A stretch of DNA of 64,000 nucleotides from Pseudomonas taetrolens. GTDB lineage: Bacteria > Pseudomonadota > Gammaproteobacteria > Pseudomonadales > Pseudomonadaceae. Positions 54,176-63,370 of this stretch are shown one piece after another; positions within the stretch are counted from its first letter, which is position 1, and each line of letters begins with the position of its first letter. Position numbers and translations under genes: made by a program. A model generated the notes under the pieces. That model had not been told where the DNA came from. It saw only the letters and a program-made list of their open reading frames with translations, and did not search any database. Where the stretch lies: the NCBI RefSeq assembly GCF_900475285.1, contig NZ_LS483370.1:2556001-2620000 (forward strand), written 5' to 3'.

Positions 54176-54441
54176 GCTGACTCCAGGGTGTGAGGTTGTT
54201 CGGGAGGATGGGCTATGGTCGCCGCAATGGGCGAGGATATCTAGCTAATTGCTTAGGCATCAGCTGTTTAGGCGCTGAACCAAAGGTGATTCAGCTTTGC
54301 TAGCGCTGCATAACCATCTATTTAATCGATTGCTTTGAAGCATTTTTTAACCTTTTTATCGATATATCCTTGATGCAAAATCACTCCATCAACCACTGGC
54401 CACCGTTCAACCGTACGGCTGACCTGAACCGGAGAAGAATC

Positions 54442-55137
54442 ATGCTTGAGCTCAGACCTTTCAGCACCCTGGGCGGTGCAAACCATGGCTGGTTGGACGC
54501 CCATCACCACTTTTCGTTCGCTGAGTACTACGACCCACAACGCATGAACTGGGGCAACCTGCGCGTGTGGAACGATGATGTCATCGCCCCGGGAACCGGT
54601 TTTCCAAAACACCCGCACCGTGACATGGAGATCATTACTTACGTTCGTGAAGGCGCGATCAGCCATGAGGACAACCTCGGCAATAAAGGCCGTACCGAAG
54701 CCGGTGACGTGCAGGTCATGAGCGCAGGCACCGGGATTGCCCACAGCGAGTACAACCTCGAGCCGATCCCTACCAAGATCTTTCAGATATGGATCATTCC
54801 CAATCAGCAGGGTGATGTACCTGCCTGGGGCGCCAAACCCTTCCCAAAAGACGGACGCGGAGGCTTTGTGACCCTGGCCAGCGGCAAGCAAGGTGACGAC
54901 GAAAGCCTGCGAATTCGCGCCGATGCGCGACTGGTGGCAGCCAACCTCAAGGCCGGCGAAAGCGCGGAGTATCGACTGGACAGCGGCCGTCGTGCCTATC
55001 TGGTGCCCGCCACCGGAGTGATCGAGATCAATGGCCTGCGGGCCAGCGCCCGGGACGGTGTGGCCATCGTCGATGAAGCGGTGCTGCGGGTCACCGCGAT
55101 CGAAGACAGCGAGATCGTGCTGGTGGATGTCGCCTGA
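54442..55137 (+). CDS. Pirin family protein (YhaK-like)
   Basis: A 231-residue bicupin from ATG 54442, with GGAGAAGAATC upstream. The metal ligands His57, His59 (PKHPHRDME), His101 and Glu103 (GIAHSEYN) are all present. FGxG-type strands and GVIEINGLRASARDGVAIVD form the second cupin. Some bacterial pirins act as quercetin dioxygenases, others regulate by protein contact; this sequence cannot distinguish. An in-frame start at 54370 would add 24 residues of non-family sequence. A bidirectional terminator follows. Confidence 0.9.
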   Translation: MLELRPFSTLGGANHGWLDAHHHFSFAEYYDPQRMNWGNLRVWNDDVIAPGTGFPKHPHRDMEIITYVREGAISHEDNLGNKGRTEAGDVQVMSAGTGIAHSEYNLEPIPTKIFQIWIIPNQQGDVPAWGAKPFPKDGRGGFVTLASGKQGDDESLRIRADARLVAANLKAGESAEYRLDSGRRAYLVPATGVIEINGLRASARDGVAIVDEAVLRVTAIEDSEIVLVDVA

Positions 55138-55148
55138 AGCAAGGCACT

Positions 55149-55184
55149 AAAAAGGCCGGTCACCTCAAGGGTGACCGGCCTTTT
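55149..55184. terminator. Bidirectional rho-independent terminator
   Basis: AAAAGGCCGGTCACC / GGTGACCGGCCTTTT with a 5-nt loop, T-rich on both sides, between the convergent pirin and punC genes. Confidence 0.88.
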
Positions 55185-55205
55185 CATGTCAACGGCAAAA
55201 CAGGC

Positions 55206-56387
55206 TCAACGGGTAGCAAGTGCTTCCCGGCGGGCCTGACGACGTTGTATCAGATAACCCAGCACTGCCAGCGGCGCCGTGGCCAGCATCACCTCCACGG
55301 TGATTTGCAAGGGCTGGCTGATATAACTCGACACCAGCAGGCTACCGAGAAAGCACAACCCCAACTGCAAGGTGTTTTGCAGCGCCGCAGCCTTGCCGGA
55401 ATTCTCCGCGAACGGCATCAGTGCATTTGCTACCACAATCGGATAGCTCGCCCCGTTAACCAGCGCCATCAGGCAAAACGGAATCAACAAAGTGGCCAGC
55501 GTCGGCTCGGTTTGTGTGGCGACCCAGTACAACCCCGCCATGCTTGCGCAGTAAGCCAGCAGCAGCCAGGGCAAGAGCTTGCGACCCTTGATGTACTGCA
55601 AGGCGCTGCGGCAACCATAACCGCCCAGCATGAAGGCCAGGGTCGGAAACGCGTAGCTCAGACCGATATCGCTCGGGCTGTAGCCCATATCACCGAGAAT
55701 GAAGGGTGAAGCGGTCAGCCAGGCGAAAAAGCTCGCCGAGCAAGCGGCAAAGATCATCACATTGCCGCTGAAACTGGCAGTGCGCAGCAATTGCCAGTAA
55801 GTCACCCCGCTCTTCACCCGCAAAGGCGTCACACGGGCTTTTTCTTTAAGCAACAGCGTGGGCACGATCAGCATGACCGCCAGCCCCAGCAGTACCGCGA
55901 ATATGCCCTGCCAGCCAAAATGGCTCAGCACCACGGCACCGAGTAGCGGCGCCAGTGCAGGTGACAGGCCCATCAACGGCATGATGCCGGCGAACACCCG
56001 GTTTGCCTTGTCCGCCGGATAACGGTCAATCACCAGTGCCTGCCATGTGACGGCCGCGGCGCAAATGCCAATCGCCTGAATAAACCGCAAGCTCAGGAGC
56101 AGCGCGGTGCTCTCGACCCACAGCATCCCCAGGCAACCCAGCGCAAACAGCGACAGGCCTGCCAGCAAGACCGGCTTGCGGCCCAGACGGTCCGACAACG
56201 GGCCCCACAACAACTGTCCAAATGCAAAACCCGCCAGAAAGATGCTCAGGCTTGCCCCCACAGCACCGGCCGAGAGCTGCAATTCACTGCGTAAGGTACC
56301 GAAAGCGGGCAAATACATATCCATCGCCAGGTAGCCCAGCATGCTGAGCCCGGCGAGATAACAGGTAAATCCAAAAGAGTTCTTCAT
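55206..56387 (-). CDS. punC: Purine nucleoside transporter PunC (Bcr/CflA-type MFS)
   Basis: A 393-residue, about 12-helix inner-membrane carrier. [20 protein letters not shown], then the MFS loop [40 protein letters not shown] and [19 protein letters not shown] closely follow E. coli YdhC (PunC), a purine ribonucleoside transporter. The divergent LysR gene is PunR, its known partner. I choose ATG 56387 with GGATG upstream; ATG 56393 and others are in frame. It converges on pirin across a strong terminator. Confidence 0.88.
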   Translation of the reverse strand: MKNSFGFTCYLAGLSMLGYLAMDMYLPAFGTLRSELQLSAGAVGASLSIFLAGFAFGQLLWGPLSDRLGRKPVLLAGLSLFALGCLGMLWVESTALLLSLRFIQAIGICAAAVTWQALVIDRYPADKANRVFAGIMPLMGLSPALAPLLGAVVLSHFGWQGIFAVLLGLAVMLIVPTLLLKEKARVTPLRVKSGVTYWQLLRTASFSGNVMIFAACSASFFAWLTASPFILGDMGYSPSDIGLSYAFPTLAFMLGGYGCRSALQYIKGRKLLPWLLLAYCASMAGLYWVATQTEPTLATLLIPFCLMALVNGASYPIVVANALMPFAENSGKAAALQNTLQLGLCFLGSLLVSSYISQPLQITVEVMLATAPLAVLGYLIQRRQARREALATR

Positions 56388-56505
56388 GGTCATCCAAAAC
56401 TTGCCATCAAACAATTTGTTGACTGGCGTGCATTATCCAGCTGACCATTTGCTTGTGAAGCGATAATAATTGCCGACTGGCATCAAATATTTTGAAGGCA
56501 AGTAC

Positions 56506-57426
56506 ATGTGGTCAGAATACTCCCTGGATGTGATTGATGCCGTCGCCCGGCACGGCAGCTTCAGTGGCGCCGCGCAAGAGCTGCACCGCGTGCCTTCAGC
56601 CGTCAGCTATACCGTGCGCCAACTCGAACAGTGGCTCGCCGTACCGCTGTTTGTACGCCGTCATCGAGACGTCGAACTGACCCCGGCCGGCAAAATGTTT
56701 GTCAAGGAAGCCCGGGATGTCATGAAAAAAATGCTCGGCACACGGCGTTTGTGCCAGCAAGTGGCCAATGGCTGGAGCGGCCAGTTGCGGGTCGCGGTGG
56801 ACTCCATCATCAAGCAGCCACGCTGCCAGCAGATGGTGATCGATTTCTATCGGCACTTCCCGGACGTGGAACTGATCGTTCACTACGAGGTGTACAACGG
56901 CGTTTGGGATGCACTGGTCGACGGCCGCACCGATATCGCTATCGGCGCTACCCGCGCGGTGCCGGTGGCGGGCAGCTTTGCCTTTCGCGACATGGGCTTC
57001 CTGCACTGGCTGTGCGTCGCCAGCCCGCAGCATCCGCTGGCATCGATTGAAGGGTTGCTGAGCGATGAACAACTGCGCCCCTACCCGTCCTTGTGCATGG
57101 ACGACACCTCCCGCAGCCTGCCCAAGCGCGACACCTGGACCCTGGATAATCAACGGCGAATGATGGTACCCGACTGGTCAACCGGGCTGGGATGCCTGAG
57201 TGACGGCCTGTGCGTGGGCATGGTGCCCGCACACTTGGCCCAGCCCTTGATTGCACAAGGGCAACTGGTGGCGCTGCACTTGCAACGGCCCTTCCCGGCC
57301 AGCCCTTCGTGTATCGCCTGGGCCCAGAACCATCATTCGCCGGCCATGAGCTGGCTGCTGGAGTATCTGGGGGATACGCCGACCCTGAGCCAGGAATGGC
57401 TCAATGAAAGTGACGTCGAGGATTAG
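56506..57426 (+). CDS. punR: LysR-family regulator of purine transport PunR
   Basis: A 306-residue LysR protein starting MWSEYSLDVIDAVARHGSFS, almost the E. coli PunR (YdhB) N-terminus. The helix-turn-helix AAQELHRVPSAVSYTVRQLE and the RRHRDVELTPAG wing are conserved, as are MVIDFYRHFPDVELIVHYEV, AIGATRAVPVAGSFAFRDMG and WLLEYLGDTPTLSQEWL. ATG 56506 follows GAAGG. It is divergent from punC across 118 bp and should activate it in response to purines. Its stop overlaps the convergent LysE-gene stop by 4 bp. Confidence 0.9.
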   Translation: MWSEYSLDVIDAVARHGSFSGAAQELHRVPSAVSYTVRQLEQWLAVPLFVRRHRDVELTPAGKMFVKEARDVMKKMLGTRRLCQQVANGWSGQLRVAVDSIIKQPRCQQMVIDFYRHFPDVELIVHYEVYNGVWDALVDGRTDIAIGATRAVPVAGSFAFRDMGFLHWLCVASPQHPLASIEGLLSDEQLRPYPSLCMDDTSRSLPKRDTWTLDNQRRMMVPDWSTGLGCLSDGLCVGMVPAHLAQPLIAQGQLVALHLQRPFPASPSCIAWAQNHHSPAMSWLLEYLGDTPTLSQEWLNESDVED

Positions 57427-58031
57427 TGCTCGAACAGGATCGGGTACAGCGACACCACCAGCAGTAACGCCATAGACAGGTTGAACGCCAGCAACCACCT
57501 GGGTTTGGTCAGTACGTTGCGCAATGCGCTGCCACAACCTGCCCAGACACAGACGCTGGGCAGGTTGATCAGGGCAAACACCAGCGCAATGATGAACACA
57601 TTGGCGATATACCCCTGAGACGGCGTGTAGGTAGTGATGGCACCAACGGCCATGACCCAGGCCTTGGGGTTGACCCATTGAAAGGCCGCTGCCCCCCAGA
57701 ATCCCAGGGGCACACCAGTTGCGGTATCAGACTGCGAAACAGGTCCTGAGGTGGCGACTTTCCAGGCCAGGTACAACAAATAGGCCGCCCCCAAATAGCG
57801 CAAAACCGTATAGGCCATGGGTACCGCCTTGAATACCCCGCCCAGTCCCAAGCCGACCGCCAATACCAGAAACATGAAACCGACGCTGATCCCCAGCGCA
57901 TGGGGAATGGTGCGGCGAAATCCGAAGTTGACGCCCGAGGCCAGCAGCATCGTGTTGTTCGGCCCCGGGGTGATGGAGGAGACAAACGCAAACAGCGCAA
58001 ATGCAGAAAGTAATTCGAGGGAGAATGGCAT
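57423..58031 (-). CDS. LysE-family amino-acid exporter
   Basis: A 202-residue inner-membrane protein with about six helices, of the LysE/RhtB exporter family. FVSSITPGPNNTMLLASGVN is the family signature near the N-terminus, followed by LRYLGAAYLLYLAWKVATSG and FQWVNPKAWVMAVGAITTYT. I use ATG 58031, which gives the normal length; the in-frame start at 58124 would add 31 non-membrane residues. A ribosome site is weak (AGG 10 nt away). The exported amino acid is unknown. Confidence 0.88.
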   Translation of the reverse strand: MPFSLELLSAFALFAFVSSITPGPNNTMLLASGVNFGFRRTIPHALGISVGFMFLVLAVGLGLGGVFKAVPMAYTVLRYLGAAYLLYLAWKVATSGPVSQSDTATGVPLGFWGAAAFQWVNPKAWVMAVGAITTYTPSQGYIANVFIIALVFALINLPSVCVWAGCGSALRNVLTKPRWLLAFNLSMALLLVVSLYPILFEH

Positions 58032-58214
58032 GGGGAGTGTGGCCTGTAGGAGCAATCGATCCACCCTATCGGATTGCCACGTCGGCATTGCACTACAGCT
58101 GGGCGTTATTTTTACCGCACACATTGGAAGGGTTGCGTTTTCACGACATGCTTTTCACGTCACTTTCACATCAATGAGCCTAGATTGAACCCACTCCTTT
58201 AGTGAATCCCATTT

Positions 58215-58241
58215 GGCCCGCTCCCCAGCGGGCCTTTTTTT
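58215..58241 (+). terminator. Strong rho-independent terminator with no obvious plus-strand gene
   Basis: GGCCCGCT / AGCGGGCC with a 4-nt loop and seven T. The minus-strand LysE gene starts 184 bp upstream and no plus-strand gene lies between. A short RNA starting near 58140-58190 is implied; CTAGATT at 58180-58186 could be a -10 element. Confidence 0.75.
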
Positions 58242-58260
58242 GGGCGGCGCTCAGCAGCCG

Positions 58261-58809
58261 TCAGTCTTCCAGTGGCTTGGCCGGTTTCACGGGCCTGGCT
58301 GACTTGCCTGACGCAGCTGCTTTGCCTGGCGCAGAGGCCTTGTCTGGCGTTTCAACCGTTGCGGAGGCCTGGGCTTCTTTCTCAGCCACCGGCATTTCAT
58401 CAATGGTTTTAAACAACGCGTTGAGATCGGCCTCGCCCACTGTCTCGTTTTTCTTCTCGCCATCCTTGCCGATCAGAATCACTTTGGCCTTGTTATCAAT
58501 GATCATCCCCGGCTTGAGCCCACGAATCAGCGACATGGTCGATTGCGGCTCAAGGTCTTTGCCATCACGCTTGCCGGTAATGCCGACAATCGTATAAAGC
58601 ACCATGTTGCGTGCTTCGAACCCCTGTCGATTGGCCGGGTCTTCCAGGGCTTTTTTCAAGCTGGACAATGTCTGGTCACTGTCTGCACGGGCGAAAACCA
58701 CTAACGGGCGAAACTTGCCGCGATCCTGTTCGAGAGGGCTTGGAACTTCAACAGCCTGCACCGTGCCACAGACCAGCACACTGGCGAGGATCAACAAACG
58801 GATAAACAT
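58261..58809 (-). CDS. DUF4174-type periplasmic protein
   Basis: A 182-residue precursor from ATG 58809, with AGGAGGTCTGG upstream, and a signal peptide ending near TVQA-VE. The core PLVVFARADSDQTLSSLKKA and KVILIGKDGEKKNETVGEAD matches DUF4174, a thioredoxin-like domain lacking an obvious CxxC pair. The last ~45 residues are Ala/Lys/Pro-rich (KASAPGKAAASGKSARPVKP) and probably disordered. Function unknown. Confidence 0.8.
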   Translation of the reverse strand: MFIRLLILASVLVCGTVQAVEVPSPLEQDRGKFRPLVVFARADSDQTLSSLKKALEDPANRQGFEARNMVLYTIVGITGKRDGKDLEPQSTMSLIRGLKPGMIIDNKAKVILIGKDGEKKNETVGEADLNALFKTIDEMPVAEKEAQASATVETPDKASAPGKAAASGKSARPVKPAKPLED

Positions 58810-59004
58810 CCAGACCTCCTTTTTTATCATCGGGCCAGGTCACTGGGCGTATACCTACGCCTTGAAATCCTGTGCTCAGGCCTGCCATTTAGAGCGTAGG
58901 CCAAGGGTTTCATCATGCAACCGGGTACCCGGACTTTGCCTTTCACGTTTATGTTTTGCAACCGCGTCCGGGTCGAAATGTCGCTGGCCGGCATGGCCAG
59001 ACCG

Positions 59005-59592
59005 TCAAGGGTGTTTGAGCGCTGCCCGTGTTTTCACCCTGAAGTGGCGAACCAGTGCCAGCACCAGCATTAGCCCGACAACCCCCAGCGCGATCGACAG
59101 ACGATAAGGTTTAAGGTCCCCCAGGATGCCCTCCAGAAACTCTCCGGACCAATAGCCTGCGCTGGCAAACAATGTGGCCCAGGTGACGGCGCCCAAAAAA
59201 TTGATGCTGGCAAATTTCAGGGGTGAAACCCCGGACGCACCAATCACCATCGGGCCAAGCAGGCGCATGCCATACAAAAAGCGCACCGAGAAAATCGACA
59301 CCGTCGGGTGCTGATTGATCAGTTGAGTGACGCGGTCAATGGTGGCCTGTTGTTTATGCAGCTTTGGTAAAAGCCGTGCGCCAGAGTAACGGCCAGTCCA
59401 GAACAGCAACTGATCCCCCAGCATGCCTGCCAGGCTCGCGTAGCCGATGACTGGCAGAAGTTTGAGTACATGCTGATGAGCCGCCATGCCCCCCAGAATC
59501 AGGATGGTTTCACCTTCCAGTAAACAGCCGACAAATATGGCCAGGTAGCCATAGGTCGCCAACAAGTGGGTGAAGTCGATGTGTTCAAACAT
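59005..59592 (-). CDS. DedA-family membrane protein
   Basis: A 195-residue inner-membrane protein of the DedA/SNARE-associated family, whose members act as lipid transporters (including undecaprenyl phosphate and phosphatidylethanolamine flipping in other bacteria) and affect membrane potential. FVGCLLEGETILILGGMAAH carries the E-x-x-L membrane motif, FWTGRYSGARLLPKLHKQQA and FSVRFLYGMRLLGPMVIGAS (with the conserved R-x-x-x-G/R-F segment) follow, and five hydrophobic helices are visible. The gene lies 53 bp after the EamA transporter gene on the same strand and may be co-transcribed. Confidence 0.9.
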   Translation of the reverse strand: MFEHIDFTHLLATYGYLAIFVGCLLEGETILILGGMAAHQHVLKLLPVIGYASLAGMLGDQLLFWTGRYSGARLLPKLHKQQATIDRVTQLINQHPTVSIFSVRFLYGMRLLGPMVIGASGVSPLKFASINFLGAVTWATLFASAGYWSGEFLEGILGDLKPYRLSIALGVVGLMLVLALVRHFRVKTRAALKHP

Positions 59593-59644
59593 GCGCGCTC
59601 TGTCGCTCCCTGTGAGGTGACATTATCCGGTGCCGGATTTGCTT

Positions 59645-60691
59645 TCAGTGCCGGTGTCGATGATGTATATCCGGAAAATGCGGGTGACTATGCTGAATGG
59701 GCAGATGCTGGTGTGTGTGGCTATGAGGTTCGCCTGGGGCTACACCCTCTGCATGTTCATGCCGGTGGTGTTCATCGTGCGTGTGGCGATGGGTGTGCTC
59801 CTGCGCTACATGCCGGTGACTGTGTTCATGCTGCTCGGTCAGGTGCAGCCATACCCCAAGCAACATGAATGCCGCCGCCAGCCAGAACAGCAGCGAAACG
59901 GATTCGCCCAGTACCATGATGGAAATGGCAGCCCCCAAAAAAGGCGCTGTCGAGAAGTACGCGCCAGTTCGCGCCGCGCCCAGCCCGCGCAGTGCCAGCA
60001 CGAACAGCACCAGGCTCACGCCGTAGCCGAGAAAACCAATCAGCAGCGTCGGGCTCAAGACTTCGAGCCTTACAGAACCGGCTCCCATCCCCCAGGCTAT
60101 GGTGCAATTCACCAGCCCGGCGAACAGCCCTTTGGCACCTGCGATATACAGAGCATCCGAAGCCGACACCTTGCGGGTCAGGTTGTTGTCCACCGCCCAG
60201 CACAAGCAGGCAAACGCCACCGCCAGCGGTCCAAGCCAGGACTGCGACCCATTCGACGCCTGCCCCGACGGCCATGACAACACAACGCCCCCAACGATGA
60301 TCGCCAGCATCCCGAGCACAATCCTGCGGTCAGCATTTTCCTTGAACACCACCCAGGCCAGCAGCGCTGTCAGCACAGGTTCGAGGTTCAGCATCAGCGA
60401 GGCCGTCGCGCCACTGGTCAAGCTCAGGCCGGCCATCAGGGCGACGGGGCCGAGCACCCCGCCAAAGACAATCGCACCCATCAGCCAAGGCCATTCGCTG
60501 GCCTGCAATCCGGAAGCTTTCCAGCCACGATCCCGGATACAGCGCACCATCAGCAATCCCACGCCACTGCCCAAATACAGCAACCCGGCCAGCATCACAG
60601 GAGGGATTTCAGCCCCCAGCAACTTGGCCAGCGGTGTACTTGCACCAAACAGCGCAGCGGCCGTCAATGCGTAAATGACGCTCGTATTCAT
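59645..60691 (-). CDS. EamA/DMT-family transporter with a His-rich C-terminal tail
   Basis: A 348-residue, ten-helix inner-membrane transporter with two EamA repeats (ALFGASTPLAKLLGAEIPPV; later GTLY-like LRGLGAARTGAYFSTAPFLG). The helices end near residue 285. About 60 further residues form a tail with roughly 23 histidines in HEHSH, HTHRHTH and HHRHRH clusters, which should bind Zn, Ni or Co. Such tails occur in metal exporters such as CzcD. ATG 60691 is used (MNTSVIYAL). The tail suggests metal transport or sensing, but the EamA family is mostly metabolite carriers, so the substrate is open. Confidence 0.85.
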   Translation of the reverse strand: MNTSVIYALTAAALFGASTPLAKLLGAEIPPVMLAGLLYLGSGVGLLMVRCIRDRGWKASGLQASEWPWLMGAIVFGGVLGPVALMAGLSLTSGATASLMLNLEPVLTALLAWVVFKENADRRIVLGMLAIIVGGVVLSWPSGQASNGSQSWLGPLAVAFACLCWAVDNNLTRKVSASDALYIAGAKGLFAGLVNCTIAWGMGAGSVRLEVLSPTLLIGFLGYGVSLVLFVLALRGLGAARTGAYFSTAPFLGAAISIMVLGESVSLLFWLAAAFMLLGVWLHLTEQHEHSHRHVAQEHTHRHTHDEHHRHEHAEGVAPGEPHSHTHQHLPIQHSHPHFPDIHHRHRH

Positions 60692-60764
60692 CTCACCCAC
60701 TTCTGTATCGCACGTGCAAGCAGCCTAGCCCAGCCTGCGAAACACGCGCGCTGATGCGGGTTGA

Positions 60765-61178
60765 TCAGTCTTCGGGGTTGTTATCCGCAAATGACGTGTT
60801 CAGCAGTGCCTCCACAGCGCGGTCGGGATGCCCCAGCAACTGCTTATAGAAGGTTTTTCCATCTGCCGAGCGCGTTGCCAGAAGCCCCCAGGACTGCTTG
60901 CCGTCTGCGCTGAACACGACACTTAGCTGATGATCTGCACAGTCGTGGGGTTTACACATGTGTCCCAGCATGTAGCGCTTTCCATCTGCCGTTACACGCT
61001 CGATGGGCGTCGACGTCCCTTGAGCGTTGCTGACCCACTCTGGGAAACTGAGCATCTCTTTGTAGGCTGTTTTGTAGGGTTCCTGCTTGGCTATTTCATA
61101 TAGGTAGGATTCAGCTGACGCGGTGGTTGCAACCAACAGCAGAAAAGCACCTGATTTTGAAAAACCCATTGTCCTCAT
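60765..61178 (-). CDS. ivy: Inhibitor of vertebrate lysozyme (Ivy)
   Basis: A periplasmic inhibitor of C-type lysozyme. From ATG 61178, which has GGAG about 8 nt upstream, it has 137 residues with a signal peptide ending near TASA-ES. The active loop CKPHDC (residues 75-80) is exact; its His inserts into the lysozyme active site and its Cys pair forms the loop disulfide. YLYEIAKQEPYKTAYKEML and LPxWV-like FPEWVSNAQG are the family N-terminal strands. The frame extends upstream to 61241, but those residues are not signal-like. Neighbours are unrelated small proteins. Confidence 0.9.
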   Translation of the reverse strand: MRTMGFSKSGAFLLLVATTASAESYLYEIAKQEPYKTAYKEMLSFPEWVSNAQGTSTPIERVTADGKRYMLGHMCKPHDCADHQLSVVFSADGKQSWGLLATRSADGKTFYKQLLGHPDRAVEALLNTSFADNNPED

Positions 61179-61373
61179 GTCCCCTGCTCCTTGAAAAAAT
61201 ACGCGTAATGCCTGGCCAGTGCCCTGCTTAAAGCGTGTCACTCACCTTGACCCGTGACTCGCTCTCAAGAGCGAAACCATAGACCATCATCCTGAAAAGC
61301 GATAAATAACGCTCCGAAACCGCGCCGGGGACCTGCCGTAAATGAGCAAGCCGCGTAACGATACCCTGGACAT

Positions 61374-61399
61374 AAAAAAGCCTCGGCAATTGCCGAGGC
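61374..61399 (-). terminator. Rho-independent terminator, 20-bp perfect palindrome
   Basis: GCCTCGGCAATTGCCGAGGC followed on the minus strand by six T, 21 bp beyond the stop of the 63-residue protein gene. Confidence 0.85.
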
Positions 61400-61419
61400 C
61401 AGGAGCGTTTTGTCACCCG

Positions 61420-61611
61420 TTACTGGGTATTGCTGGGCCGGTCAGCCCGTATCACTCTCGTGGGAAGGGATGCAGCGTAGGCAAAAGCCTCATCTCGGGA
61501 ACCAAAGGAACCGAGACGGTCAGCATGGGTGCAGACCCTCCAGGGCCCGTTATTCACTTTCAGCACGTCATAGCCATTGATGTGCATTTTAGTCAGGGCT
61601 GGAACACTCAT
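61420..61611 (-). CDS. Small protein, function unknown (63 residues)
   Basis: MSVPALTKMHINGYDVLKVN then GPWRVCTHADRLGSFGSRDE and AFAYAASLPTRVIRADRPS: beta strands followed by one helix, no signal or membrane segment. The strand-Gly-Asp-helix layout recalls DUF2188-like small domains. ATG 61611 sits 6 nt after AAGGAG; the ATG at 61617 touches that ribosome site and is therefore rejected. A strong terminator follows. Confidence 0.7.
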   Translation of the reverse strand: MSVPALTKMHINGYDVLKVNNGPWRVCTHADRLGSFGSRDEAFAYAASLPTRVIRADRPSNTQ

Positions 61612-61753
61612 AGTCATCTCCTTTCGTAGAGATAATCCAGGGATGTCCGATTCACCTTACACCTGCTTTTCGACGTTGTGCGAACCGAGTGTCGCATGGC
61701 AGGTGGTTGATCCGCAGACAGCTCGCGGTTACACGCTGCTGCCCCGCCTCCAC

Positions 61754-61999
61754 TCAGCCGCTTGGGGTATCGATGTCTGCGTCGTGATGGGGCTTAGGCT
61801 CAGGGCGGGATTTGAAATCCGGACTGTAGGCATTCTCTTTGGCCTCAGGATCAGGCCTGGGTTTGTGAGGTGCAACGGCAGGCCCGGCCGGATCGAGCCG
61901 GGGATCTGCGAGATCCGGCGAGTCAGGATCGAATCCCGAATCATTCTTCCCCGTGCCATGGTCCGTTGATCGTGGCCCTTGCGGGGTCTTGGAACTCAT
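61754..61999 (-). CDS. Hydrophilic, probably disordered small protein
   Basis: An 81-residue protein almost free of hydrophobic residues: rich in Asp, Pro, Lys and His, for example SGFDPDSPDLADPRLDPAGP and PRPDPEAKENAYSP, with an HHDAD segment near the end. It is likely intrinsically disordered. GGAGGTGAAC precedes the ATG at 61999, a good start; an upstream ATG at 62074 is rejected. Function unknown. Such proteins are seen as stress-related hydrophilins, but no motif proves that here. Confidence 0.65.
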   Translation of the reverse strand: MSSKTPQGPRSTDHGTGKNDSGFDPDSPDLADPRLDPAGPAVAPHKPRPDPEAKENAYSPDFKSRPEPKPHHDADIDTPSG

Positions 62000-62165
62000 G
62001 TTCACCTCCACATTTTGGTTTGAAACCTCTCTCCCGAAATATGGAGCCCTTTTCACCTGAATCGTGCAGGGCAATCGACGAATGGGACACCATCGCCTCC
62101 TGAATCACTGAACGATGCCCGGCGTAAAGGGTGAGCAGAGCGACGCTGCCGCTCCGCTCCGAATG

Positions 62166-62426
62166 TTAATGACCCTTTTGTGAGTTCACGACATCCTGCA
62201 GCGCTTTGTTTGTCAGGCTGATGCACTTCTGGGTATCACCTGCAGCCTGAGCTTTTTGTGCCTCGATTCTCGTATCGCGGATCTGGTCGAGCAGCGGCTG
62301 CCCCAGCGTGCTGGCAGTTGCTTTGTAATCAGACAGCTTTTTCAGGTTAACGGTACACAAATCATCGGCAGCAAATAGTGGAGTGGCGACCAGGCTCGCT
62401 AGAAGGAACATCACTGACCGTTTCAT
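62166..62426 (-). CDS. Small periplasmic helical protein, function unknown
   Basis: An 86-residue precursor with signal peptide MKRSVMFLLASLVATPLFA (cleavage before AD). The mature part starts DDLCTVNLKKLSDYKATAST and continues as amphipathic helices (PLLDQIRDTRIEAQKAQAAG, TQKCISLTNKALQDVVNSQ). Two cysteines (DLC and KC) probably form one disulfide in a helical hairpin. No family recognised. The upstream region is short and the ATG is preceded by GCGAGAG. Confidence 0.65.
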   Translation of the reverse strand: MKRSVMFLLASLVATPLFAADDLCTVNLKKLSDYKATASTLGQPLLDQIRDTRIEAQKAQAAGDTQKCISLTNKALQDVVNSQKGH

Positions 62427-62528
62427 AGTGCTCTCGCTTTCTAAGGCAGGGGAATTTCACTATAGACCCGGATTGCTTGACGCACACACGAGCAGCGCCG
62501 GATGAAGGCTGGGGACTCTATTATCCCG

Positions 62529-63302
62529 TCAAGCCGCTTGCTCCAGTGCGTTGAAGAGCTCCACAAACTGCAACGTCAACCTGTGTCGCGGCTCCAGATG
62601 GATAAGCGGAGAAAACGCCTGATGAGACTCCCGCATCTTCACGGAGCGGTTCAAGTACACCGGCAGCACCGGTAACGCCTGAGCAATCAACTCCTCGACG
62701 AGCTGCCTGTGCAAACGAGTCCGGCTCAAGAACTGATTGACCACAATGCCTTCGATGACCAGCGACTCGTTGTGATCCTGCTGCAGTTCGGCGACCTGGG
62801 CAATGACGCTATAAATCGCCTGACGGGAAAAACTGTCGCAATCAAAAGGAATCAGCACCCGTTCAGCGGCAATCAGCGCACTCAAGGAATAGAAGTTTAT
62901 CGCCGGCGGTGTATCGATATAGATGCGCTCGTAATCTTCCGAGAGTTCAACCAGCAAGCGACGAAGTTTGTTGATTTTAAATTTGGATTCAAGCCTGGAC
63001 TGCAAGCCTGAAAGCTCCGCACTGGCGGTAATCAGGTGCAAATTGTCATAGGCCGTTTCTACGATATTCACCCGGTTTTGCTTGCTGGCCGGGCCACTGG
63101 ACAAGGTGAGCTTGAAAAAATCGGCGATCCCCATCGGCGTGTCATTGCCCGATAGCCCCGTCAGATAACAGGTCGAGTTGGCTTGGGCATCAAGGTCCAC
63201 TAAGAGTGTCCGGTAGCCCTCGGCGGCGCTGATGGCGGCAAGGTTACAGGCGATGCTGGATTTACCGACACCGCCCTTCTGATTAAACACTGCTCGACGC
63301 AC
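62529..63302 (-). CDS. Orphan ParA-family ATPase
   Basis: A 257-residue deviant-Walker P-loop ATPase. KGGVGKSS (residues 9-16) is the ParA/MinD motif with the signature lysine, [20 protein letters not shown] carries the A' and Walker A-prime Asp, and [20 protein letters not shown] the Walker B. The start is GTG with AGG about 8 nt upstream. No ParB, origin or centromere-like repeat adjoins it within the window, so it is more likely a positioning ATPase of other cargo or a remnant of a mobile element than the chromosomal segregation gene. Confidence 0.88.
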   Translation of the reverse strand: MRRAVFNQKGGVGKSSIACNLAAISAAEGYRTLLVDLDAQANSTCYLTGLSGNDTPMGIADFFKLTLSSGPASKQNRVNIVETAYDNLHLITASAELSGLQSRLESKFKINKLRRLLVELSEDYERIYIDTPPAINFYSLSALIAAERVLIPFDCDSFSRQAIYSVIAQVAELQQDHNESLVIEGIVVNQFLSRTRLHRQLVEELIAQALPVLPVYLNRSVKMRESHQAFSPLIHLEPRHRLTLQFVELFNALEQAA

Positions 63303-63370
63303 GGAAATACCTGCCGGGAAAACAGGTATCTTGCGATGCTCAGGTTAAGCTTTTGTGACAGTCCATCGCA

